From the NCBI GenBank assembly GCA_947647645.1, contig CANSLE010000093.1:1-8272 (forward strand): 8,272 nucleotides of DNA, given 5' to 3'. The position numbers and the translations under genes are program-made. Shown here one piece after another: positions 1 through 6,235 of this stretch. Position 1 is the first letter of the stretch; every line of letters starts with the position of its first letter. The notes beneath the pieces are model-generated. The model ran no database searches. It was not told the DNA's origin and was given only the letters and a program-made list of their open reading frames with translations. Source of the DNA: an uncultured Microbacterium sp. GTDB lineage: Bacteria; Actinomycetota; Actinomycetes; Actinomycetales; Microbacteriaceae.

Positions 1-351
1 TACGGCAAGAGCCCAGACACCGACGGCCGCTGGGAGTTCCCCGGCGGCAAGTTGGAGCCCGGCGAGACACCCGAGGGCGCGCTAATCCGCGAACTGCAAG
101 AGGAGCTGGATATCACCGTGCCGCCGGCCGCGCTGGAGGCCGCCGGCTTCCGGATCGACCACTCCGAGGGGGGCCTCTACCTGTGGGCGACCGAGGGAGC
201 GGATGCCTGGGTCACGATGGAGCGGCTGGCCGATCTCGGCATCCTGGCCGGCCCCGGCCACTTCTACGGATCGCACTTCCCTCAGCACGTGCGCTTCTCG
301 CTGACCGCGACCGATGAGCGGATCGCCGCCGCCGCGGCGCGACTGCGCTGA
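1..351 (+). CDS. Chimeric ORF, 3' end only: Nudix box joined to the C-terminal tail of a DapC-type aminotransferase
   Basis: The frame is open from the left edge to a TGA at 349-351 (116 visible codons); the start lies outside the window. Bases 46-114 encode a complete Nudix signature, GX5EX7RELQEELDI, preceded by RWEFPG as in MutT-like pyrophosphohydrolases that clean up oxidised or non-canonical nucleotides. From about 127 the protein changes character: ALEAAGFRIDHSEGGLYLW, then GILAGPGHFYG and HVRFSLTATDERIAAAAARL. This is the C-terminus I know from actinobacterial N-succinyl-LL-diaminopimelate aminotransferase (DapC), including the Arg at 292-294 expected to bind the substrate carboxylate. 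Normal DapC has about 290 residues before this point with the PLP lysine, not a Nudix box. The first 40 codons also use more A/T-ending codons (cca, aca, cta, gaa, caa, gat). The gene is adjacent to gltA and near dapD/dapE, a plausible native dapC site. It could be a real fusion, a dapC remnant or an assembly join. The DapC match rests on memory of the family. Confidence 0.6.
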   Translation, partial: YGKSPDTDGRWEFPGGKLEPGETPEGALIRELQEELDITVPPAALEAAGFRIDHSEGGLYLWATEGADAWVTMERLADLGILAGPGHFYGSHFPQHVRFSLTATDERIAAAAARLR

Positions 352-354
352 GGC

Positions 355-376
355 TTCGTAGGCTTCCTCCTACGGA
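355..376 (+). terminator. Weak hairpin after the left-edge ORF
   Basis: CGTAGG (357-362) and CCTACG (369-374) form a 6-bp stem with a 6-base loop, extendable to 8 bp with one G-U pair. It begins three bases after the stop codon. No T-tract follows, so termination is only a guess from position. The rest of the 352-461 gap holds only the gltA promoter region and ribosome binding site. Confidence 0.25.
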
Positions 377-437
377 TCGGCCGTTGCTTTGCGGTGGATC
401 TGGGTAGGCCTGCACGCCCAGTAGGCTGTATTGGACC

Positions 438-443
438 CATAAT
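438..443 (+). promoter_or_regulatory. Candidate -10 of gltA
   Basis: CATAAT lies 7 bases before the AAGGAGG ribosome binding site, which would put the transcript start near 450 and give a leader of about 12 bases that still carries the binding site. No good -35 is visible at the right distance. TAGGCT at 422-427 is an alternative -10. Confidence 0.3.
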
Positions 444-461
444 CGACTGCAAGGAGGCTTC

Positions 462-1757
462 GTGAGCGACGCGGGACACCCCCAGACAGCCACGGTCACC
501 GTCGGTGACCGCACCGCAGAACTGCCGATCCTCTCCGGCACCGAAGGCATGCCGAGCGTCGACTTCTCGACCTTCACGAAGCAGACCGGCCACACGAGCC
601 TCGACTACGGCTTCGTCAACACGGCGGCGACCAAGTCCGCCATCACCTACATCGACGGCGACCAGGGGATCCTCCGCTACCGCGGCTACCCCATCGAGCA
701 GCTCGCGAAGAACAGCACGTATCTCGAGGTCGCCTGGTTGCTGCTGTACGGCGAGCTGCCGACCGCCGACGAGCTCGCGGACTGGGACGACAAGATCCGT
801 CACCACACGCTGCTGCACGAGGACCTCAAGCGGTTCTTCTCGTCGCTGCCGCACACGGCGCACCCGATGTCGGTGCTCTCGGCGGCGACGGCCGCACTGT
901 CCACCTACTACGAAGGACAGTCCGACCCGAACAACCCCGAGCACGTCGAGCTCAACACCATCCGTCTCCTCGCGAAGCTCCCCGTCATCGCGGCGTATGC
1001 GCACAAGAAGAGCATCGGCCAGGCCTTCCTCTACCCGGACAACACGCTCAGCTTCGTCGACAACTTCCTCCGGCTGAACTTCGGCAACCTCGCCGAGGTC
1101 TTCCAGGCGAACCCCGTGACCTCCCGCGCGCTGGAGCGTCTGCTGATCCTCCACGAGGACCACGAGCAGAATGCCTCGACGTCGACCGTCCGTCTCGTGG
1201 GCTCCACCGGCGCCAACCAGTTCTCCTCCATCTCCGCGGGCATCAACGCCCTGTACGGGCCGCTGCACGGCGGCGCGAACGAGGCCGTGCTCGACATGCT
1301 GGCGCGCATCCGGGAATCCGGCGAGAGCGTACAGCGCTTCGTCGAGCGCGTGAAGAACAAGGAAGACGGTGTGAAGCTGATGGGCTTCGGGCACCGCGTC
1401 TACAAGAACTACGACCCGCGCGCGAAGCTCGTCAAGGAGTCCGCCGACGAGATCCTCGCCGAGCTGGGCATCCACGACCCCCTGCTCGACCTGGCACAGG
1501 AGCTCGAGCAGGTCGCCCTCCAGGACGACTACTTCCGGGAGCGTCGCCTGTACCCCAACGTCGACTTCTACACCGGCGTCATCTACAAGGCGATGGGTTT
1601 CCCGACCCGCATGTTCACTCCGCTGTTCGCGATCGGCCGTCTGCCCGGCTGGCTCGCCCACTGGCGCGAGATGCAGTACGACCCGCAGACGAAGATCGGA
1701 CGCCCGCAGCAGCTGTATGTGGGAGCGGGCGAGCGCGACTACCCGGGCGCGGTCTGA
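462..1757 (+). CDS. gltA: Citrate synthase
   Basis: Cytoplasmic enzyme condensing oxaloacetate with acetyl-CoA to citrate, the entry step of the TCA cycle. The protein is 431 residues, the usual length of the large bacterial (E. coli-like) citrate synthase. The catalytic triad is intact: His269 in LHGGANEA, His311 in GFGHRVYKNYDPRA, and Asp368 in PNVDFYTG, matching E. coli His264, His305 and Asp362. The substrate-binding segment LHEDHEQNAST carries His231 and His234. The N-terminal beta-domain (about residues 10-60, including SFVNT-like and IDGDQGILRYRGYPI segments) is present. The start is GTG at 462, chosen because AAGGAGG at 451-457 sits just 4 bases upstream and the N-terminal length fits the family. 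It converges on the ppk2 reading frame with a 21-base gap and no clear terminator. Identification is secure; nothing looks damaged. Confidence 0.97.
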   Translation: MSDAGHPQTATVTVGDRTAELPILSGTEGMPSVDFSTFTKQTGHTSLDYGFVNTAATKSAITYIDGDQGILRYRGYPIEQLAKNSTYLEVAWLLLYGELPTADELADWDDKIRHHTLLHEDLKRFFSSLPHTAHPMSVLSAATAALSTYYEGQSDPNNPEHVELNTIRLLAKLPVIAAYAHKKSIGQAFLYPDNTLSFVDNFLRLNFGNLAEVFQANPVTSRALERLLILHEDHEQNASTSTVRLVGSTGANQFSSISAGINALYGPLHGGANEAVLDMLARIRESGESVQRFVERVKNKEDGVKLMGFGHRVYKNYDPRAKLVKESADEILAELGIHDPLLDLAQELEQVALQDDYFRERRLYPNVDFYTGVIYKAMGFPTRMFTPLFAIGRLPGWLAHWREMQYDPQTKIGRPQQLYVGAGERDYPGAV

Positions 1758-1778
1758 CACCCGATTCTGTGACGCGGG

Positions 1779-2578
1779 TCAGGCGAGGAGCGTGGCGGCG
1801 TAGTCGGGGACGCGGTTCTGCAGCTCGCGCGGCGGTCGCTCGTATCCGCCGGACGTGGGGCGCGGCGGGATCTCGATCGGCTCCCGCTCGACGGGCTCGT
1901 ACGGGATCTGCGACAGGAGGTGATGGATCATGTTGATCCGTCCCCGGCGCTTGTCCTCGTTGTCGACCTCGAACCACGGCGACTCGGGGATGTCGGTGTG
2001 CACGAACATGGTGTCCTTCGCGCGGGAGTAGTCCTCCCACTTCGTGATCGACAGCACATCGTTGGGCGAGAGCTTCCACCGCCGCATCGGGTCGTCGTTG
2101 CGGGAACGGAAACGTCGCTCCTGCTCGATGTCCGAGACGCTGAACCAGTACTTCTTCAGCAGGATGCCGTCTTCCACCAGCATCCGCTCGAAGATCTCGG
2201 CACCTGGTGCAGGAAGCGGTGGTACTCCGCGTTCGTGCAGTACCCCATCACGCGCTCGACCCCGGCACGGTTGTACCAGGAGCGGTCCATCAGCACGATC
2301 TCCCCAGCGGCGGGGAGGTGTGCGATGTAGCGCTGGAAGTACCACTCCGTCCTCTCGCGCTCCGTGGGCGTCGGTAGGGCGACGACCCGCGTGACGCGGG
2401 GGTTGAGATACTGGGTGACCCGGCTGATGGTCGAGCCCTTGCCCGCCGCGTCCCGCCCTTCGAAGATGACGACGATGCGCGCGCCGGTGCTCTGCACCCA
2501 CGCCTGCATGTCCACCAGACGCGCCTGCAGCGCCTTCAGCTCGCGTTCGTACGGCTTCTTCGGCATACGCTCGTTCAT
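1779..2578 (-). pseudogene. ppk2: PPK2-family polyphosphate kinase, split by a frameshift
   Basis: PPK2 enzymes move phosphate between inorganic polyphosphate and nucleotides; a single-domain protein of this size most likely phosphorylates nucleoside diphosphates. The ATG at 2578 opens a frame with Walker A GRDAAGKG (residues 41-48), the lid-type segment PTPTERERTEWYFQRY, and Walker B region MDRSWYNRAGVERVMG (97-112). After Pro127 of HRFLHQVP (codon 2200-2198) homology leaves this frame and resumes in the -1 frame at 2198 or 2195 with IFERMLVEDGILLKKYWFSVSD, RNDPMRRWKLSP and WEDYSRAKD, ending at TGA 1781-1779. The rejoined product would be about 266 residues, normal for the family. Relatives have P-x-F-E at the join, so either two extra bases (restoring PIFE) or one missing base (giving PEIFE) explains it. 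The first frame alone ends within 13 codons and lacks the C-terminal half. No slippery heptamer is visible. It starts 23 bases after the dapD stop and may have its own leaderless promoter. A sequencing error is possible. Confidence 0.85.
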
Positions 2579-2584
2579 GACCAG

Positions 2585-2590
2585 ATCGTA
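2585..2590 (-). promoter_or_regulatory. Candidate leaderless -10 (TACGAT) of ppk2
   Basis: TACGAT on the minus strand fits TANNNT and is separated from the ATG at 2578 by exactly 6 bases, so transcription would begin at or next to the A of the start codon. No Shine-Dalgarno is seen before this ATG. The element lies within the 23-base gap after the dapD stop. No clear -35 is visible. Confidence 0.45.
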
Positions 2591-2601
2591 GCCGCCGACG
2601 C

Positions 2602-3555
2602 TCAGGCGTGCAGAGCCTCGTTCAGGGTGACCCCCACGCCCTCGCGGCGGACGGCCTCGACGGCACCGCTGAGCGAGTTGCGACGGAAGAGGAGGCTGTT
2701 CTGCCCCGACAGCTGCGCGCCCTTGACGACCGGGCGGGATCCGTCGTGCAGCGGCGGCTCCTGGGAGAGGACGATCTTCGTCCCCGCGGTGACGTAGAGA
2801 CCGGCCTCGACGATGCAGTCGTCACCGAGCGAGATGCCGATGCCGGCGTTCGCGCCGAGGAGGGTGCGCGCGCCGATGGACACGCGGTGCGCGCCGCCGC
2901 CAGAGAGGGTGCCCATGATCGACGCTCCGCCCCCGATGTCGGAGCCGTCGCCGACCACGACGCCCTGGGAGATGCGGCCCTCGACCATCGAGGAACCGAG
3001 TGTCCCGGCGTTGAAGTTGACGAAGCCCTCGTGCATGACGGTGGTGCCGGGCGACAGGTAGGCGCCCAGGCGCACGCGGGACGCATCGGCGATCCGCACC
3101 CCCGGCGGGACGACGTAGTCGAGCAGGCGGGGGAACTTGTCGAGCGAGTGCACCTGGATGCCGGCGCGCTGGAGCTCGGGGCGCAGGCGCGCGGCATCGT
3201 CGGGATGCAGGGGCCCCGCGGTCGTCCAGGCGACGATCGGCAGGTGCGCGAAGATGCCGTCCAGGTTGAGCTCGTTCGGTGCGACCACGCGGTGCGACAG
3301 AGCGTGCAGGCGCAGGTAGGCGTCCGGCGTCGAGGCCGGGGCGGCATCGAGATCGATGGACAGCGTGACGAGCTCGACGGTGACCCGGCGGCGCTCGTCG
3401 GGCGCGGCGGACGGCCCCCACGTCGCCGCCGACGCGGCCGCATCCTCATCGCTGGGGATGCCGAGACGCACCTCCGGGAACCATGTGTCGAGAACCGTCC
3501 CGTCGCCGCTCGTCGTCGCCAGGCCGATGCCCCATACCGTCCGCTGCTCACTCAT
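2602..3555 (-). CDS. dapD: 2,3,4,5-tetrahydropyridine-2,6-dicarboxylate N-succinyltransferase, actinobacterial type
   Basis: Transfers succinyl from succinyl-CoA to tetrahydrodipicolinate, committing to the succinylase branch of lysine and meso-diaminopimelate synthesis in the cytoplasm. The protein is 317 residues, as for the M. tuberculosis-type DapD rather than the shorter E. coli type. Residues 1-110 form the N-terminal domain (GIGLAT, DAYLRLHALSHRVVAPNELN). From about 150 comes a left-handed beta-helix of hexapeptide repeats: GVRIADASRVRLGAYLSPG, MHEGFVNFNAG, SMVEGRISQGVVVGDGSD, GGGASIMGTLSGGG, LGANAGIGISLGDDC. The catalytic acid is expected to be Glu192 in SMVEGRIS (Glu199 in the mycobacterial enzyme). 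The C-terminus LLFRRNSLSGAVE is also family-typical. The ATG at 3555 is chosen because GIGLAT then falls at the right distance from the N-terminus; GGAGG ends one base before it, too close to act as a Shine-Dalgarno, but TAGCCT six bases upstream suggests a leaderless transcript. It is divergent from dapE. Confidence 0.96.
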   Translation of the reverse strand: MSEQRTVWGIGLATTSGDGTVLDTWFPEVRLGIPSDEDAAASAATWGPSAAPDERRRVTVELVTLSIDLDAAPASTPDAYLRLHALSHRVVAPNELNLDGIFAHLPIVAWTTAGPLHPDDAARLRPELQRAGIQVHSLDKFPRLLDYVVPPGVRIADASRVRLGAYLSPGTTVMHEGFVNFNAGTLGSSMVEGRISQGVVVGDGSDIGGGASIMGTLSGGGAHRVSIGARTLLGANAGIGISLGDDCIVEAGLYVTAGTKIVLSQEPPLHDGSRPVVKGAQLSGQNSLLFRRNSLSGAVEAVRREGVGVTLNEALHA

Positions 3556-3561
3556 GCCTCC

Positions 3562-3567
3562 AGGCTA
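3562..3567 (-). promoter_or_regulatory. Candidate leaderless -10 (TAGCCT) of dapD
   Basis: Minus-strand TAGCCT, then GGAGGC, then the ATG at 3555. The 6-base spacing places the transcript start on the start codon. The GGAGG lies one base from ATG and would be outside the transcript. The -35 region would overlap the -10 of dapE on the other strand. Confidence 0.55.
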
Positions 3568-3586
3568 TCGAAGCCGAGGCTCTCGC

Positions 3587-3592
3587 TAGACT
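3587..3592 (+). promoter_or_regulatory. Candidate leaderless -10 (TAGACT) of dapE
   Basis: TAGACT, six bases (CGGCGC), then the ATG at 3599. No Shine-Dalgarno is present. The spacing equals that of the dapD promoter on the opposite strand, and the two -10 hexamers are 19 bases apart within a 43-base gap. Confidence 0.55.
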
Positions 3593-3598
3593 CGGCGC

Positions 3599-4675
3599 AT
3601 GCCCGCGCTCGATCTGTCGGTCCCCTCCGTCGACCTCACCCGCACGATCTGTGACATTCCGAGCGTCTCCGGTGACGAGAAGACCCTCGCCGACGCGATC
3701 TTCGACGCCATCTCCCGGCTCGCGCACCTCGAGGTCTACCGCGACGGAGACACCATCGTCGCGCGCACCGACCTCGGGCGCGACCGCCGTGTCGCGATCG
3801 CGGGACACATCGACACCGTGCCGATCAACGCCAACCTGCCGACGCGGGACATCGAGATCGACGGCGAGCCGTATCTGTGGGGTCGCGGCACCGTCGACAT
3901 GAAGGGCGGCACCGCGGTGCAGCTCAAGCTTGCCGCCGAGCTGATCGATCCCCGCGTGGACATCACCTGGCTCTGGTACGACAACGAGGAGGTCGACTCC
4001 GACCGCAACGGTCTCACCCGCCTCGCGCGCACCCGCCCCGATCTCTTCGCGGCCGACTTCGCGATCCTCGGCGAGCCCTCGAACGGACAGGTGGAGGGCG
4101 GGTGCAACGGCACACTGCGCGCCATCGCCCGTACGCACGGCGTGCGCGCCCACAGCGCCCGCGCCTGGATGGGGGAGAACGCCATCCACGGCGCGGCGCC
4201 CATCCTCGCCCGGCTGGCCGAGTATCGGCCACGGGAGATCGCGGTGGACGGTCTCGTCTATCGCGAGGGGCTGAACGCCGTGCGCGTCGCGGGCGGGGTC
4301 GCCGGAAACGTCATCCCGGATCTGTGCGAGGTCGAGGTGAACTTCCGCTTTGCGCCGAGCCGCAGCGTCGCGGACGCCGAGGCGCACGTGCGGCGGGTGC
4401 TCGAGGGTTTCGACGTCGAGATCGTGGATGCCGCCGCAGGCGCGCGCCCGGGACTCGACGCGCCGCTCGCGCAGGAGTTCCTCGCCGCCGTCGGTGCTGA
4501 ACCGCGACCGAAGTACGGATGGACCGACGTCGCCCGATTCGCCGCCCTGGGCGTTCCCGCCGTCAACTACGGGCCGGGCGACCCGAGCCTCGCCCACCAC
4601 GACGAGGAGCGCGTCTCCTACGCGCAGATTGAGGACGTCGAGCGGGGTCTGCGGTCGTGGCTGACCGCTCGATGA
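3599..4675 (+). CDS. dapE: Succinyl-diaminopimelate desuccinylase (M20 metallopeptidase family)
   Basis: Hydrolyses N-succinyl-LL-diaminopimelate to LL-diaminopimelate and succinate, following DapD and DapC in the succinylase branch. The 358-residue protein has the full M20 di-zinc set: His70 and Asp72 in GHIDTVP, bridging Asp100 in GRGTVDMKGG, general base Glu130 and ligand Glu131 in WYDNEEVDSD, Glu159 in LGEPSNG, and His333 in LAHHDEERV. The lid or dimerisation domain spans about residues 175-290 (HSARAWMGENAIHGAAP, GGVAGNVIPD). The ATG at 3599 gives the normal N-terminus (DLTRTICDIPSVSGDE) and is preceded by a leaderless-type -10, not a Shine-Dalgarno. It is divergent from dapD with a 43-base gap. 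Its stop is overlapped by the start of the membrane mannosyltransferase gene (ATGA at 4672-4675), so the two are likely one transcript. Other M20 amidohydrolases share the fold, but the position beside dapD makes DapE clear. Confidence 0.94.
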   Translation: MPALDLSVPSVDLTRTICDIPSVSGDEKTLADAIFDAISRLAHLEVYRDGDTIVARTDLGRDRRVAIAGHIDTVPINANLPTRDIEIDGEPYLWGRGTVDMKGGTAVQLKLAAELIDPRVDITWLWYDNEEVDSDRNGLTRLARTRPDLFAADFAILGEPSNGQVEGGCNGTLRAIARTHGVRAHSARAWMGENAIHGAAPILARLAEYRPREIAVDGLVYREGLNAVRVAGGVAGNVIPDLCEVEVNFRFAPSRSVADAEAHVRRVLEGFDVEIVDAAAGARPGLDAPLAQEFLAAVGAEPRPKYGWTDVARFAALGVPAVNYGPGDPSLAHHDEERVSYAQIEDVERGLRSWLTAR

Positions 4676-5901
4676 GCACCACCCGGCCCGCGACGCCGGT
4701 CTGGTCCCCGACCGCCCGTCTCCTCGCGCTGCGCCCCGCTCTCGCCGTCGCCGCGGTCTACGTCGCCGCGCGCATCGTCACGACCGTGTTCCTGCTCATC
4801 GCGGCGGGGCTGTCCGGGCCGACCTCCCGCTTCGGCGCGGATGCGACGATCGGCACGCTGTCGATGGGATGGGACGCGCAGTGGTACTGGGTCGTCGGGT
4901 CCGCAGGCTACCCGGATCGTCTCCCCGTCGACTCCACCGGGCACGTGACACAGAACGCGTGGGCGTTCATGCCACTGTACCCCGCGCTCACACGAGCGCT
5001 GGCGGTCGTGCTCGCGGGCAACTACCCGCTGGCCGCGGTCGTCCTCGCGATCGTCGCGGGCTACCTCGCCTGCCTCGTCCTGTTCCACCTGCTGCGTGAA
5101 CGTCTCGACGCCTCCGCGTCGCTGTGGGCGGTCGCCCTTCTCGCGGCATCCCCGCTCGCCGCACTGTTCCAGATGGGCTACGCCGAATCCCTCTTCCTGC
5201 TGTGGCTGTTCCTGGGGCTGTGGTGTCTGATGCGCCGCCGTCTCGTCTGGCTCTACCTGCTGATCCCGCTCATGGGGTACACGCGACCGGGCGTGCTCGC
5301 ATTCGCCCTGCTGCTGGGCGGATACGGTGTGCTGCGGTGGACACGGCGACAGGTGGACCCGTTGCCGACGCGGCAGATCGTGCACATCGTGGCGCTGGGA
5401 CTGCTCGCGGTGGCCGTCGGGTTCTCGTGGCAGCTGATCGCGGGCGTGGTGACGGGGGATCCGAGCGCCTACATGGAGACGGAGCTGTCGTGGCGGCGCG
5501 GCTGGATCGGCGACGGCGGGTTCGTGCCGTTCGACGGCTTCATCCAGGCGACGGCGCTGTGGTTCCGGCTCTGGGGCCTGCCCGAGATCGCGGGATACGT
5601 GGCCCTCACCGTCGTGGTCGTGGCTTTCGGCGCCCTCCTCGTGTTCGAGCCCCACGCGCGTCGACTCGGCGTGGAGCTGCGCCTGTGGGCGGCGAGCTAT
5701 GCCCTCTACCTGCTCGTCGTGTTCTTTCCGCAGTCGAGCATCTTCCGTCTGCTCTTGCCGCTGGCGCCGCTGTACGGCGCACTTGCTCTGCCCCGGCATC
5801 CGCTCTGGCGGGGCGGGCTGCTGGCGCTGGGGCTGATCGGGCAGTGGTGGTGGATCTATCAGATGCTCGCACTGGGGAACACGTACACCCAGATCCCGTG
5901 A
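4672..5901 (+). CDS. PIG-V-like polytopic membrane mannosyltransferase (GT-C fold)
   Basis: A 409-residue protein with many hydrophobic segments (about residues 22-47, 108-140, 150-200, 205-225, 245-265, 300-325, 340-400), so an integral membrane protein. In the first extracytoplasmic loop it has WDAQWYW (Trp67-Asp68), the acidic motif of GT-C glycosyltransferases that use polyprenyl-phosphate sugars, and AFMPLYPAL, which resembles the PLYP motif of the PIG-V family. Bacterial members are annotated as mannosyltransferases but acceptors are mostly unknown; here it could decorate a lipoglycan, wall polymer or secreted protein. The ATG at 4672 is chosen over the upstream in-frame start at 4657 because it overlaps the dapE stop as ATGA, a standard coupling arrangement. 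No Shine-Dalgarno stands out. Linking it to dapE suggests shared envelope control, which is an inference. Donor and product are not readable from sequence. Confidence 0.82.
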   Translation: MSTTRPATPVWSPTARLLALRPALAVAAVYVAARIVTTVFLLIAAGLSGPTSRFGADATIGTLSMGWDAQWYWVVGSAGYPDRLPVDSTGHVTQNAWAFMPLYPALTRALAVVLAGNYPLAAVVLAIVAGYLACLVLFHLLRERLDASASLWAVALLAASPLAALFQMGYAESLFLLWLFLGLWCLMRRRLVWLYLLIPLMGYTRPGVLAFALLLGGYGVLRWTRRQVDPLPTRQIVHIVALGLLAVAVGFSWQLIAGVVTGDPSAYMETELSWRRGWIGDGGFVPFDGFIQATALWFRLWGLPEIAGYVALTVVVVAFGALLVFEPHARRLGVELRLWAASYALYLLVVFFPQSSIFRLLLPLAPLYGALALPRHPLWRGGLLALGLIGQWWWIYQMLALGNTYTQIP

Positions 5902-5950
5902 TCGATGACGTTCCGGCACGGCGCGTTCGGCCAGTGTCTCGGCTTACCGA

Positions 5951-5956
5951 TAAACT
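5951..5956 (+). promoter_or_regulatory. Candidate -10 (TAAACT) of the DUF3117 gene
   Basis: TAAACT fits TANNNT and would place the transcript start near 5963, giving a leader of about 28 bases with AAAAGGAG at 5977-5984 as ribosome binding site. No clear -35 is visible. The 5902-5990 gap contains nothing else recognised. Confidence 0.35.
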
Positions 5957-5990
5957 TGTGAGGTAGTCCGACGACGAAAAGGAGCCCGCA

Positions 5991-6164
5991 ATGGCAGCCA
6001 TGAAGCCCCGAACCGGTGACGGACCGATGGAGGCCGTGAAGGAGGGGCGCCTGATCATTGTGCGCGTTCCCCTGGAGGGCGGCGGTCGGCTCGTCGTGTC
6101 GGTCAACGACGAAGAGGCGAAGGAACTGCACGGCGTGCTCGGCAACGTCGTCGGCGCTGCCTGA
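5991..6164 (+). CDS. DUF3117 family microprotein
   Basis: A 57-residue protein beginning MAAMKPRTGDGPMEAVKEGR, followed by IVRVPLEGGGRLVVSVNDEEA. It matches the small DUF3117 family that is widely conserved in actinobacteria (Rv1211 in M. tuberculosis, from memory). Its function is not established. It is soluble, has no signal peptide, membrane segment or cysteine, and looks like a compact beta-rich fold with a short C-terminal helix (EEAKELHGVLGNVV). The start is firm: AAAAGGAG at 5977-5984 lies 6 bases before ATG. It has a plausible promoter of its own and is closed by a strong hairpin at 6178-6215, so it is probably a single-gene transcript rather than part of the dapE unit. It is downstream of the mannosyltransferase and converges on the O-methyltransferase gene. 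Confidence 0.93.
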   Translation: MAAMKPRTGDGPMEAVKEGRLIIVRVPLEGGGRLVVSVNDEEAKELHGVLGNVVGAA

Positions 6165-6177
6165 TTCTTCCCCCGGT

Positions 6178-6215
6178 ACACGAAAGGGTCGGTCTTCGGA
6201 CCGGCCCTTTCGTGT
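6178..6215 (+). terminator. 17-bp hairpin with UUCG loop after the DUF3117 gene
   Basis: Arm 6178-6194 pairs with 6199-6215 over 17 bases with a single G-U pair; the loop is TTCG closed by C-G, the extra-stable C(UUCG)G form. No T-tract follows, as is common for terminators of GC-rich actinobacteria. It lies 13 bases after the DUF3117 stop and 20 bases before the end of the convergent O-methyltransferase gene, so it could act for both strands. Confidence 0.85.
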
Positions 6216-6235
6216 TGTGGGCGGCCGTCGGAGGA

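Noticed and set aside
350..463. 10-base direct repeat GAGGCTTCGT at 350-359 and 454-463 flanking the gltA leader
   Set aside because: Too short, overlaps a stop codon on one side and the ribosome binding site on the other; no element or inverted ends between.
282..1760. Long open frame antisense to citrate synthase (492 codons)
   Set aside because: It mirrors a conserved gene with intact catalytic residues; GC-rich codon bias opens antisense frames. Its protein is Arg/Val/Gly-rich with no recognisable domain.
1754..1782. Imperfect inverted repeat over the convergent gltA and ppk2 stop codons (ACCCG/CGGGT)
   Set aside because: Only 5 bp with an 11-base loop; TGA and its reverse complement TCA produce part of the symmetry by chance.
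2156..2501. Reading the two ppk2 halves as two separate genes
   Set aside because: Neither half has a complete fold; the second has no start signal, and the two join into one normal-length PPK2.
2608..3654. Long open frame antisense to dapD, and similar ones opposite dapE (3548-4600) and the mannosyltransferase (4618-5919)
   Set aside because: Low-complexity Arg/Asp/Gly-rich products, no ribosome binding sites, and the opposite strands carry clear families.
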